Notes under the pieces: model-generated
The model's input: only the letters and a program-made list of their open reading frames with translations
The model's database searches: none
What the model was told of the DNA's origin: nothing
Assembly (NCBI GenBank): GCA_002238645.1
Contig: MPMT01000005.1
Location: forward strand, 1 to 64,000
Direction: 5' to 3'
Length of the DNA stretch: 64,000 bases
Source: Alphaproteobacteria bacterium bin52
Lineage (GTDB): Bacteria > Pseudomonadota > Alphaproteobacteria > Thalassobaculales > Thalassobaculaceae
Shown: positions 18,739 to 27,041 of the stretch, in pieces
Numbering within the stretch: the stretch's first letter is position 1
Layout of the letters: every line of letters starts with the position of its first letter
Made by a program: the position numbers and the translations under genes

Positions 18739-20124
18739 ATGATCGATATCTCCTCCGCCACCATCGCCGAACTCGGCAAGGCGCTGCGGGCCGGCCGGGT
18801 CACGGCACGCGACCTGCTCGACCAGGCTCTGGCCAACCGGAACGAGGCGCTCGGCGCCTACAAGCTCTGGATGCCGGACCACGCCGCCCGCGCAGCCGAC
18901 CTCGCTGACGCCGTTTTCGCGCACGGCCTCGATTTCGGGCCGCTGCAGGGCTTGCCTGTCTCGGTCAAGGACCTGTTCGGCGTCGCCGGAACGCCCACCC
19001 ATGCCGGAGCCCCGAAGCCGCTGCCTTCAGCCTGGGAAGCCGAGGGACCGGTTATCGCGGCGGTCAGGAACGGGCTGGGCGTCATCACCGGCAAGACGCA
19101 CACGGTCGAGTTCGCCTTCGGCGGCGTCGGCTCGAACCCGCATTGGGGCACGCCGCGAAACCCGTGGGGCGGGACATCGCACCGGGTTCCGGGCGGCTCC
19201 AGCGCCGGCGCCGGTGTGTCGCTGCTGGAAGGTACAGCCGTCGCGGCGCTCGGCTCGGACACCGCCGGGTCGGTGCGCGTTCCGGCGAGCTTCACCGGCA
19301 CGGTTGGCCTCAAGACGAGCTTCGGACGCTGGTCGCTCCAGGGCATCGTGCCGCTCAGCCCGTCTCTCGATACCGCGGGCCTGCTGACCCGCTCGGTTGC
19401 GGACACGGCTGTCGCCTTTGCGACGTTGGACCCGGTCTGCCAGACGCCGCCCCTGTCGGCGGACCGGTCCAGCCTGCGGCTGGGTGTGATCGAGAGCCTC
19501 TTCGAGGGGTGCGGGCCCGGTGTTGCAGAGGTCGTGCGCGCCGCGCTTGCCGAGCTGGAACAGCGGGGCGTGACGGTTCGCACATTCGACCTGCCGGAAG
19601 TCGCCGTCGCCAAGGAGATCTTCGGTGAGGGCGGGCTTGCGGTTCCGGAATTCATCGCCTTCATCGAGAACGAACTGCCCGAGTTCCGGGCGACGCTGGA
19701 CCCGAATGTCCGCAGTCGTTTCGAGGCCTTCGGAACATTGACGGCGACAGCGTACCTGGGGCGAAAGATGCGCATCGCCCGCGCGGCGGCGGCGGCGAAC
19801 GCCCGGCTTGCCGGCATCGATGCCGTTGTCGGGCCAACGACGCCGATCACCGCGCCCCTCCTGCAGCATGCAGCCGAAGGAGAAGGGTATCGGACGCACA
19901 ACATGGCCGCGCTCCGCAACACCATGCCGGGCAACCTTCTGGAGTTCTGCGGACTGACAATCCCGGCCGGCCTCGACGGCTCGGGCATGCCGGTCGGTCT
20001 GCAACTGCTTGCCCCGCGCGGCTTGGACGAACGTCTGATTTCCATCGGCCTTGCCGTGGAAGCGGTGATCGGTCCGGCCTCCCGGCGTCTCGGGGCCCCT
20101 CCGGGCATGACCGCAGGTGCGTGA
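18739..20124 (+). CDS. Amidase-signature-family amidase
   Basis: A 461-aa amidase of the Ser-cisSer-Lys class (GatA, fatty-acid amide and aryl amidases). The catalytic Lys lies in GLPVSVKDLFGV. The glycine-rich signature runs through VPGGSSAGAGVSLLEG (cis-Ser) and ALGSDTAGSVRVPASF (nucleophile Ser), and VGLKTSFGRWS closes the signature. Two tandem ATGs at 18736 and 18739 follow GGAG; the second has better spacing. It is not GatA: there are no gatB/gatC neighbours and the C-terminus differs. An SDR gene fragment lies just downstream. The substrate is unknown. Confidence 0.93.
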   Translation: MIDISSATIAELGKALRAGRVTARDLLDQALANRNEALGAYKLWMPDHAARAADLADAVFAHGLDFGPLQGLPVSVKDLFGVAGTPTHAGAPKPLPSAWEAEGPVIAAVRNGLGVITGKTHTVEFAFGGVGSNPHWGTPRNPWGGTSHRVPGGSSAGAGVSLLEGTAVAALGSDTAGSVRVPASFTGTVGLKTSFGRWSLQGIVPLSPSLDTAGLLTRSVADTAVAFATLDPVCQTPPLSADRSSLRLGVIESLFEGCGPGVAEVVRAALAELEQRGVTVRTFDLPEVAVAKEIFGEGGLAVPEFIAFIENELPEFRATLDPNVRSRFEAFGTLTATAYLGRKMRIARAAAAANARLAGIDAVVGPTTPITAPLLQHAAEGEGYRTHNMAALRNTMPGNLLEFCGLTIPAGLDGSGMPVGLQLLAPRGLDERLISIGLAVEAVIGPASRRLGAPPGMTAGA

Positions 20125-20142
20125 CGGACCGAGCGGTCCGCG

Positions 20143-20388
20143 GCCCATGGTTGCTTCGATGTCGCCGGCAATGCGGCACTGATCACCGGCGGCATCAGCG
20201 GCAACGGGCGGGGTTTCGCGGAAGCCATCGCGCAGGCAGGCGGCGACGTCCGCTGCCGGGGAACAAGCGCAGACAAGAATGCCGCCGCACTCGAGACACT
20301 CCGTCACGACGATGTGCAGTCGGTGGCGTTGCGCTGCCGCACCCTGGCATCGCATGTGCTCGGCTGTACCTGCCTGACCACTCGGTGA
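20143..20388 (+). pseudogene. SDR-family oxidoreductase, N-terminal fragment
   Basis: An open frame without a start codon encodes FDVAGNAALITGGISGNGRGF followed by AIAQAGGDVRC and NAAALETLR. This is the Rossmann beginning of a short-chain dehydrogenase (TGGxxGxGxGF, with the second Gly position read as N-G). It stops after about 80 codons, before any NAG or YxxxK motif, so it is a relic. It begins 19 bp after the amidase stop on the same strand, so an amidase-SDR operon may once have existed. Confidence 0.7.
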
Positions 20389-20569
20389 CGATCGCGCGGG
20401 CAAGGGGAGCACGGTGTCCTTGTCCCGAGCCAGGAACGGCAACCGGGCCGGGATCAAGGGGAACGACCAATTCATCAACCGGACCGGCACCGGGGCCGAA
20501 TGACCGTGGTCGGGCCGGTGGCGCCGCCGAAAGCCGACGCCCGGCATCACGTGTGGAGCACGGGCAGAT

Positions 20570-20950
20570 CTACCGCGCGAACTTCCAGTAGGTGTCCTTG
20601 CGCACGACGTAGCCGTTGCGAAAGCGCCACAAGTCGCACCCGAGCCAGGCGAAGGGCTCGCCGGAGCGCGGTGTCCCGCACACCGTCCATTCCGAAACCG
20701 CCCGTTCGCCGTCACCGATCCAGTGCTGCATGTCCTCCCAGCGCATGTCGGGAATGTCGACATAGCGGTCGCGCAGCACCTGGCCGATCTCTGCCTTGCC
20801 GACGCAGCGCCGCCCCTCGGGCGGAGTCGGGCCCCCGGCCATGAGCCATTCGCAGTCCTCGGCGAAGTGCGAGAGAATGGCATCGACATCGTGACGGTTG
20901 AAACCATCCTGGATCTCGTCAAGCAACTCGAGGGTGAGCACGCGTCCCAT
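20570..20950 (-). CDS. SnoaL-like / NTF2-fold protein
   Basis: A 126-aa NTF2-fold protein (cone-shaped alpha+beta, as in SnoaL-like isomerases and hydrolases). Typical text is LDEIQDGFNRHDVDAILSHFAEDCEW, then GKAEIGQVLRDRY and the strand-rich end DLWRFRNGYVVRKDTYWKF. The ATG at 20950 has GGAGGAGA upstream. Members act as small isomerases, hydrolases or binding proteins; no catalytic residues point to one activity here. Confidence 0.8.
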   Translation of the reverse strand: MGRVLTLELLDEIQDGFNRHDVDAILSHFAEDCEWLMAGGPTPPEGRRCVGKAEIGQVLRDRYVDIPDMRWEDMQHWIGDGERAVSEWTVCGTPRSGEPFAWLGCDLWRFRNGYVVRKDTYWKFAR

Positions 20951-21039
20951 GGCTGTCTCCTCCGGTCCCGGCCCCGCGTTCCGACGCCTGCACGCTCACC
21001 GCGCACACGGCACCACCGGCCGGGATCGAGGATAACATC

Positions 21040-22257
21040 GTGCCGCCCACTTCCAAGTCCGGCGCGCTTGCGTCGTTTCGGGTCAGGAGTTTCAGGTTCC
21101 AGTGGCCGGCCGACCTGCTGGTCTCATGGGCCTTCGAAATGGAGATCCTGATCCTCGGCTGGTACATCCTGGTCGAGACCAACTCGGTGCTCGCACTTAC
21201 CGTTTTCGGATCGCTGCAGTTCCTCGGCACCCTGGTCGCGCCCATGCTCGGCGTACTGGCGGACCGGCTCGGACGGCGCACTGTGCTCTGCGCGATGCGA
21301 TTCGCCTTCGCGATTACCGCCGGTAGCATCCTCGCCCTGTCGCTGACAGACCTCCTGACTCCGGTGCATGTGTTTGCCGTCGCCGCCGTGGTCGGGCTGA
21401 TCCGGCCGTCCGACCTGGTGATGCGCAACGCGCTGATCGGCGACACCATGGGGCCCGAGCGACTGACCGCGGCCATGGGCATCTCGCGGACCACTCTCGA
21501 TTCCGCCCGGATCGGTGGCGCGCTGATCGGCGCCGGCCTGTTCTCCACCCTCGGACTGCCGACCGCCTACGCGGTGGTGGTGGCCTTCTACACCGCCAGC
21601 CTGCTGCTGACCTTTGGGGTCTCCGGCATCCGTGTCGGCCAGGCCCGGACATCGCCGTGGAACGAACTGCGCACCGGTCTCGGCTACGTCTGGAGCACCC
21701 CGGCGATCCTGGCCGCAATGTGGGTCGCGTTCCTTGCCAACCTCACGGTGTTCCCGATCTCGCACGGCATCCTGCCCTACGTCGCCCGGGAGGTGTACAT
21801 GGTGGACGAGAACGGTCTCGGCCAGCTGATGGCGAGTTACGCCTGCGGCGCGCTTGCCGGCTCGATCGCGATGACCCTGATTGCGCGCCGGCGCAATCCC
21901 GGCCAGTTCATGCTCATCACCCTGTGGATGATGCACGCGGCCCTGCTCGGGTTCGGTCTCGCCGAGACCAAGCTGGCGGGACAGGGGTTCCTGTTCCTGG
22001 TCGGGCTGTCGCAGAGCCTGTCGATGATCTCGCTTGCCGTGCTGCTGCTGAATGTCGCCGACAGCCATCACCGCGGACTGGTGATGGGTGTCCGCATGCT
22101 GGCGGTCTACGGCCTGCCGGTCGGCCTGCTGATCGCCGGCGTCGCCATCGAACGGATCGGCTTCCCGCTCACCGTCACCCTCTACAGTCTGACCGGCGTC
22201 GTGCTCAGCATCGCCATCGCGGTGCACTGGCGAAAGGTGATCTGGCATGCTCCCTGA
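21040..22257 (+). CDS. MFS transporter (MFS_3 / EntS-like exporter)
   Basis: A 405-aa, 12-helix major facilitator protein. Motif A between helices 2 and 3 reads GVLADRLGRRTVL, and a related repeat is seen at the half-way point. The overall pattern resembles EntS-type exporters. It starts at GTG 21040 with weak ribosome-binding sequence; the next in-frame ATG would remove part of helix 1. Its stop touches the convergent pgk stop with no gap, so neither gene can have a conventional terminator before the other's end. Substrate unknown. Confidence 0.88.
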   Translation: MPPTSKSGALASFRVRSFRFQWPADLLVSWAFEMEILILGWYILVETNSVLALTVFGSLQFLGTLVAPMLGVLADRLGRRTVLCAMRFAFAITAGSILALSLTDLLTPVHVFAVAAVVGLIRPSDLVMRNALIGDTMGPERLTAAMGISRTTLDSARIGGALIGAGLFSTLGLPTAYAVVVAFYTASLLLTFGVSGIRVGQARTSPWNELRTGLGYVWSTPAILAAMWVAFLANLTVFPISHGILPYVAREVYMVDENGLGQLMASYACGALAGSIAMTLIARRRNPGQFMLITLWMMHAALLGFGLAETKLAGQGFLFLVGLSQSLSMISLAVLLLNVADSHHRGLVMGVRMLAVYGLPVGLLIAGVAIERIGFPLTVTLYSLTGVVLSIAIAVHWRKVIWHAP

Positions 22258-23466
22258 TCAGGGACTGCCGGAAACCTCAAGGGCCGCGACCCCTGGCAGT
22301 GTGCGTCCCTCGAGCCATTCGAGAAACGCACCGCCCGCCGTGGACACGTAGTCCAGGCGATCCGTCACCCCCGCCAGCGCGAGGGCGGCAACGGTATCGC
22401 CGCCGCCGGCAACCGCAAGCGTGCCGCCGCCTTCGCACCGGCGTGCCAGCGCCCGTGCAACCTCGACCGTCCCCTCGTGGAAGGGCGGTGTCTCGAAGGC
22501 GCCGAGAGGTCCGTTCCACAGCACCGTCCTGCTGGTTGCGATCGCGGCCCCGAACGCGGCGCGTGACGCGAGACCGACATCGAGGATCATCCGGTCGGCG
22601 GGGACCGCGGTCACCGGGACGGTCTCGACCTCGGCATTGGGTGCAAGCCGGGCTGCCACCACGGCGTCCTCCTGAAGCAGCAGTTCGCAGCCGCAGCTGC
22701 GCGCCTGCTCCTCGATGGCGCGGGCCTCGGCGGCAAGGTCGCGCTCGGCAAGCGAGCAGCCTATACCGATGCCCCGGGCATGCAGGAAGGTGTTGGCCAT
22801 GCCCCCGCCGATGATGAGCCGGTCGGCGCGGCGGACCAGGTTGCCCAGCACCGCGAGCTTGGTCGACACCTTCGCGCCGCCGACGATCGCGGTCAGCGGG
22901 CGTTGCGCCGATTCCAGCGCGGCCGCGAGGGCATCGAGTTCCGCCCGCATCTGGCGCCCGGCATAGCAGGGCAGCAGCCTGGTGATCGCCTCGATCGATG
23001 CGTGGGCCCGGTGAGCGGCCGAGAACGCGTCATTGACGTAGACATCACCGAGTTCGGCCAGCCCGGCGGCAAACGCCGGGTCGTTGGCTTCCTCGCCGGC
23101 ATGGAACCGCAGGTTCTCGAGCAGGACCATCTCGCCCGGCGCCAGGCCGGCTACGGCTTCGGCCGCCGCCGGCCCGACGCAATCTTCGGCGAACCGGACC
23201 CGGATACCGTCCGCTGCCCGCGACAGCGGACCGACAAGGGGACGCAGCGACAGCGCCGGGTCGACGCGACCGCCCGGACGGCCAAGGTGAGACATCACGA
23301 TCACCCGCGCTCCCGAGCGCGCCAGTTCGACAAGGGTCACCGCGGCGGCATCGAGCCGGGTCGCATCGGTGACCGTGCCGGCCTGCATCGGCACGTTCAG
23401 ATCGGTCCGGACGATCACGCGCCGGCCGGCGCACTCAAGCTCGTCGAGGGTCTTCACGGCACTCAT
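22258..23466 (-). CDS. pgk: Phosphoglycerate kinase
   Basis: Glycolytic and gluconeogenic kinase interconverting 1,3-bisphosphoglycerate and 3-phosphoglycerate, 402 aa. N-domain substrate motif VIVRTDLNVP (residues 18-27), then SHLGRPGG, GGAKVSTKLAVLGNL, and the nucleotide-binding GGGDTVAAL and AGGAFLEWLEG near the end. GGAGGGCGGGG precedes the ATG at 23466. It is not next to gap or fba, the arrangement in many relatives. The start region faces the HAD gene 86 bp away, so the two may share a divergent promoter region. Confidence 0.96.
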   Translation of the reverse strand: MSAVKTLDELECAGRRVIVRTDLNVPMQAGTVTDATRLDAAAVTLVELARSGARVIVMSHLGRPGGRVDPALSLRPLVGPLSRAADGIRVRFAEDCVGPAAAEAVAGLAPGEMVLLENLRFHAGEEANDPAFAAGLAELGDVYVNDAFSAAHRAHASIEAITRLLPCYAGRQMRAELDALAAALESAQRPLTAIVGGAKVSTKLAVLGNLVRRADRLIIGGGMANTFLHARGIGIGCSLAERDLAAEARAIEEQARSCGCELLLQEDAVVAARLAPNAEVETVPVTAVPADRMILDVGLASRAAFGAAIATSRTVLWNGPLGAFETPPFHEGTVEVARALARRCEGGGTLAVAGGGDTVAALALAGVTDRLDYVSTAGGAFLEWLEGRTLPGVAALEVSGSP

Positions 23467-23552
23467 CCCCGCCCTCCGGTTCCGGTCGCAGACATCACCC
23501 GTGCTTCGGATATAGTGGATGCCGACCCGTCATTCGGAACAGGCGAGCATTC

Positions 23553-24284
23553 ATGGCCGATGCGAACATCCACATCCTCAGGCGCGAGATCAAGGTTCTG
23601 GTCTTCGACCAGTACGGCACCATCGTCGACATGCAACAGGGACTGGTCGACGCCGTCACGCCGTTCCTGAAGGAACGCGGCTGGACGGGCAACCCGCACC
23701 AGTTCGTGACCTGGTGGCGCCGCACCCACTTCGAGGATTCGATGATCGATTCCCTGATCAACCGGGGCCACACACCCTACCGCCAGATCGGCCACCGCGC
23801 CGTCAGCCATGTCATGGACAGGGCCGGGATCGCGTACGAGCCGGAGGATGTCACCTGGCTGGTGTCGCGGATCGAGACCCTCAAACCGTTCCCGGAAGTG
23901 CCCGCGGCGCTTGCCCGGCTCCGGGAACACTATCGAATGGCGATTCTCTCGAACGGCGACCGGGACATGCTCGAGGCCGCCCGACCGCATATCGGGTTCC
24001 CGTTCGACCTGACCATCTCGGTCCAGGAGGCCGGTGCCTTCAAGCCCGACTGGCGCACCTACGCCCGGGCTGAGGAGATCATCCACGCGGCGTTCCCGGA
24101 CACCGAACGCACCGGCATCCTCTTCGTTGCCAACCATGTCTTCGACTGCATCGGCGCCGCGGCCTGGGGCATGCGCACCGCCTTCATCAACCGGCGGGAG
24201 CGCAGCTTCGGCCAGTCCCCGCACCAGCCGGACCTGGCGCTCGGCAGCATGCCCGAGCTCGCCGATGCCCTGATCGGGACCTGA
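23553..24284 (+). CDS. HAD-family hydrolase, haloacid dehalogenase type II-like
   Basis: A 243-aa member of the L-2-haloacid dehalogenase branch. Motif I is VFDQYGTIVD with nucleophile Asp19 followed by Gln, Tyr, Gly, Thr; dehalogenases usually read DAYGT. Motif II is AILSNGDRDML. The motif III lysine is in GAFKPDWRTY, and the C-terminal acidic motif FVANHVFDCIGAAAWGM matches VASHxWDxxGA of the family. Dehalogenation of short 2-haloacids is the family reaction, but the Gln after the nucleophile leaves a phosphatase or other ester activity open. It is followed 28 bp later by the MlrC-like gene. Confidence 0.88.
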   Translation: MADANIHILRREIKVLVFDQYGTIVDMQQGLVDAVTPFLKERGWTGNPHQFVTWWRRTHFEDSMIDSLINRGHTPYRQIGHRAVSHVMDRAGIAYEPEDVTWLVSRIETLKPFPEVPAALARLREHYRMAILSNGDRDMLEAARPHIGFPFDLTISVQEAGAFKPDWRTYARAEEIIHAAFPDTERTGILFVANHVFDCIGAAAWGMRTAFINRRERSFGQSPHQPDLALGSMPELADALIGT

Positions 24285-24312
24285 CAGCACCAGCCTCGCC
24301 GGAGACCACCGC

Positions 24313-25791
24313 ATGCGCCTGCTCCTCGCCATGATGAAGCACGAGACCAACACCTTCTCGCCGGTGGTCACCGACCTCGACCGGTTTCTCGCCTGGGGTG
24401 GATACGAGGGAGAGGAGGCGCAGCGGGCGTACCGGGGAACCGGGATGCCGTTCAGCGCCTACATGGACCTGGCAAGCCGGGACGGCCATGAAATCGTGAC
24501 CCCGGTCGCGGCCGAGGCCATGCCGTCGGGTCCGGTCGAGGCTTCCGCCTACCGCTACATGAGCGAACTCATCCTCGACGCGGTTCGGGACGGGGTCGAT
24601 GCGGCGCTGCTCGACCTTCACGGCGCGATGGTCGCCGAGACCGCCGACGATGGCGAGGGAACCCTGCTGCACCGCATGCGCGAGATTGCGCCGGCACTGC
24701 CCATTGCGGTGACCTACGACCTGCACGCCAACCTCACGGCCGCCATGGTGGACAACTCCACCTGTCTCATCGGCTACAAGACCTACCCGCACTGCGACAT
24801 GTACGAGGTCGGCGAACAGATCGGGCGCGTGCTCCTCGCCTCGCTTGCCGGCACCGTGTCGCCGGTCATGGCCTGGGGACGCCCGCCGGTCCTGGCCCAG
24901 ACCCTGCGGATGGGGCACGACGACGAGCCGATGCGCAGCCTGCTCGAGCTTGCGCGCGAAGCCGAACGGCAACCCGGGATCCTGGCGGCGAGCGTCTTCG
25001 GCGGATTTCCGCTGGCCGACATCCACGATGCCGGCAGCTCGGTCTGCGTGGTCGCCGACGGTGATCCCGACCTCGCCGCGCGCTGGCGTGACAGGATGGT
25101 TTCGGAGATCTGGAACCGGCGGGAGGAGTTTGTCTACCAGGGCGAGCCGCTCGCCGACGCCCTCGACCGGGCGAAGGCGCTCGATCAGGGACCGGTGCTG
25201 CTGCTCGATCATGCCGACAACGTCGGTTCGGGCGGGACCCAGGACGTGATGACGGTGATCGACGCGGTGCTGCGCGCCGGTCTCGAGGACGTCGCGGTGG
25301 CAGCCGTTCATGACCCGGATGCGGTCCGCGTCATGCAGGCCGCGGGTATCGGGGCCGAGGTGACGCTCGAGCTCGGCGGCAGGACCGACATGCCGTCGGT
25401 GGGCCTGTCGGGGCGGCCGCTCACGGTCCGGGGCAGGGTCAAAACCCTGACCGACGGCGAATGGACCGTGCGCGGGCCGATGTATACCGGCGTGCGGGTA
25501 TCGATGGGCCATTCCGCCGTGCTCGATACCGGCCGGGTCGAGATCGTGATCACCTCGCGTCATCACGAACCATGGGACACCGGGGTGTTCACCTCGGTCG
25601 GCATCCAGCCGCAGCACAAGCGCTACCTGCTTTTGAAGTCGCGGATCCACTACCGCGCCGGGTTCGGCCCGCTCGGCACCCATACCATCACTTGCGATGG
25701 CGAGGGGGTCACGACCTCGGACAACCGGCTGCTCGACTTCCGCAAGGTCCGCCGTCCGATCTTCCCGCTCGACCGCATCAACCAGCCCTGA
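24313..25791 (+). CDS. M81-family metallopeptidase (MlrC / microcystinase C-like)
   Basis: A 492-aa protein of the MlrC family: an N-terminal DUF1485 domain (KHETNTFSP, LLDLHGAMV, VTYDLHANLT) and the C-terminal MlrC domain (LLLDHADNVGSGG, DTGVFTSVG). MlrC cleaves linear microcystin in sphingomonads, but most homologues sit in amide or hydantoin-type catabolic clusters with unknown substrates. GGAG precedes the ATG by eight bases. The next gene, an amidohydrolase, lies about 90 bp downstream in the same direction, so the two likely act on one amide substrate (inference). Confidence 0.9.
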   Translation: MRLLLAMMKHETNTFSPVVTDLDRFLAWGGYEGEEAQRAYRGTGMPFSAYMDLASRDGHEIVTPVAAEAMPSGPVEASAYRYMSELILDAVRDGVDAALLDLHGAMVAETADDGEGTLLHRMREIAPALPIAVTYDLHANLTAAMVDNSTCLIGYKTYPHCDMYEVGEQIGRVLLASLAGTVSPVMAWGRPPVLAQTLRMGHDDEPMRSLLELAREAERQPGILAASVFGGFPLADIHDAGSSVCVVADGDPDLAARWRDRMVSEIWNRREEFVYQGEPLADALDRAKALDQGPVLLLDHADNVGSGGTQDVMTVIDAVLRAGLEDVAVAAVHDPDAVRVMQAAGIGAEVTLELGGRTDMPSVGLSGRPLTVRGRVKTLTDGEWTVRGPMYTGVRVSMGHSAVLDTGRVEIVITSRHHEPWDTGVFTSVGIQPQHKRYLLLKSRIHYRAGFGPLGTHTITCDGEGVTTSDNRLLDFRKVRRPIFPLDRINQP

Positions 25792-25883
25792 CCGGAACAC
25801 GGGCGCCACCGGGCCCCGCATTGCGCCGGGCAGTCGGGGATGCGAGCATCAATCCTTCCGCTGCCTGCCACCGGAGCCCCGAG

Positions 25884-27035
25884 ATGGCCTCATCATCCGA
25901 CGACCGCTACGACCTGCTTCTGACCGGCGGCCGGATCATCGATCCATCGCAGTCGCTCGACACCGTCGCGGACATCGCGTTTGCCGACGGTGCGGTCGCG
26001 GCCGTAGGGCCGGATCTGCCGCGCGAGCGTGCCGCCGAGGTGCGTTCGGTCTCCGGGTCCCTGGTCACGCCGGGCCTGATCGACCTGCACACCCACGTCT
26101 ACTGGGGCGGCGCCTCGATCGGAGTCGACCCCGAGGACTACGCACGGCGCTGCGGCACCACCACCATGATTGATGCAGGGACCGCGGGTGCGGGCAACTT
26201 CGCGGGGTTCCGGGCCCACGTGATTGAACCGTCCACGCCGCGCATCCTTGCCTATCTCAACGTCTCCTTTGCGGGGATCTTCGCCTTCAGCGACCTGGTC
26301 ATGGTGGGCGAATGCGAGGACTTCCGGCTGCTGCACCCGCAGGCGTGCCTCAACGTCGCACGTCTGCACGCCGACATGCTGGTGGGCATCAAGGTCCGGG
26401 TAGGACTGCGGGCGAGCGGGTCATCGGGATACGCGCCGCTCGACATCGCGCTCGATGTCGCCGAGGAGGCTGAACTGCCGGTGATGTGCCACCTCGACTG
26501 GCCGCCGCCGAGCCGCCGCGACGTGGTCAGCCGACTGCGCCCGGGCGATGTGCTCACGCACTGTTTCCGCCCGTTCCCCTCGGCTCCGATCCGGTTTGAC
26601 GGCGCGGTTCGCGACGAGATCCTCGAAGCGCGCGAGCGCGGTGTGCTGTTCGACATCGGCCACGGCATGGGGTCCTTCGGCTTCACCACCGCGGAACGGA
26701 TGCTCGAGAACGGCTTCCTGCCCGACGCGATCTCGAGCGACGTGCACTCGCTGAGCATCCGGGGACCGGCCTACGACCAGCTGGTCACGCTGTCGAAGTT
26801 CCTGCATCTCGGCATGGATCTCTCAGACATCATCGCCGCCAGCACAACGGGCCCGGCGCGCGCGGTCCGGCATCCTGAACTCGGGACCCTGGCGCCCGGC
26901 AGCATCGCCGACGCGACGGTGCTCGAGATCAGGGAGGAGCCGGTCACCTTTACCGACAGCCTGGGCGAGACCCGAACCGGGGAGAAGCAGTTTGGCCTTG
27001 TCGGTACCGTGATTGCCGGAAACTGGTGGTCCTGA
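25884..27035 (+). CDS. Amidohydrolase/deacetylase family metallohydrolase
   Basis: A 383-aa metal-dependent amidohydrolase of the dihydroorotase/deacetylase type. It opens with the small beta-sandwich (DLLLTGGRIIDP), then metal-binding HxH in GLIDLHTHVYWGG (His69, His71), a lysine in GIKVRVGLRASG likely to be carboxylated, further His in VMCHLDW and LTHCF, and the catalytic Asp in AISSDVHS. The C-terminal GTLAPGSIADATVLE closes the sandwich. The ATG at 25884 has GGAG upstream; the much longer upstream frame is antisense or shadow. It ends 6 bp from the convergent carboxyltransferase gene. Substrate unknown. Confidence 0.9.
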   Translation: MASSSDDRYDLLLTGGRIIDPSQSLDTVADIAFADGAVAAVGPDLPRERAAEVRSVSGSLVTPGLIDLHTHVYWGGASIGVDPEDYARRCGTTTMIDAGTAGAGNFAGFRAHVIEPSTPRILAYLNVSFAGIFAFSDLVMVGECEDFRLLHPQACLNVARLHADMLVGIKVRVGLRASGSSGYAPLDIALDVAEEAELPVMCHLDWPPPSRRDVVSRLRPGDVLTHCFRPFPSAPIRFDGAVRDEILEARERGVLFDIGHGMGSFGFTTAERMLENGFLPDAISSDVHSLSIRGPAYDQLVTLSKFLHLGMDLSDIIAASTTGPARAVRHPELGTLAPGSIADATVLEIREEPVTFTDSLGETRTGEKQFGLVGTVIAGNWWS

Positions 27036-27041
27036 GCCGGA

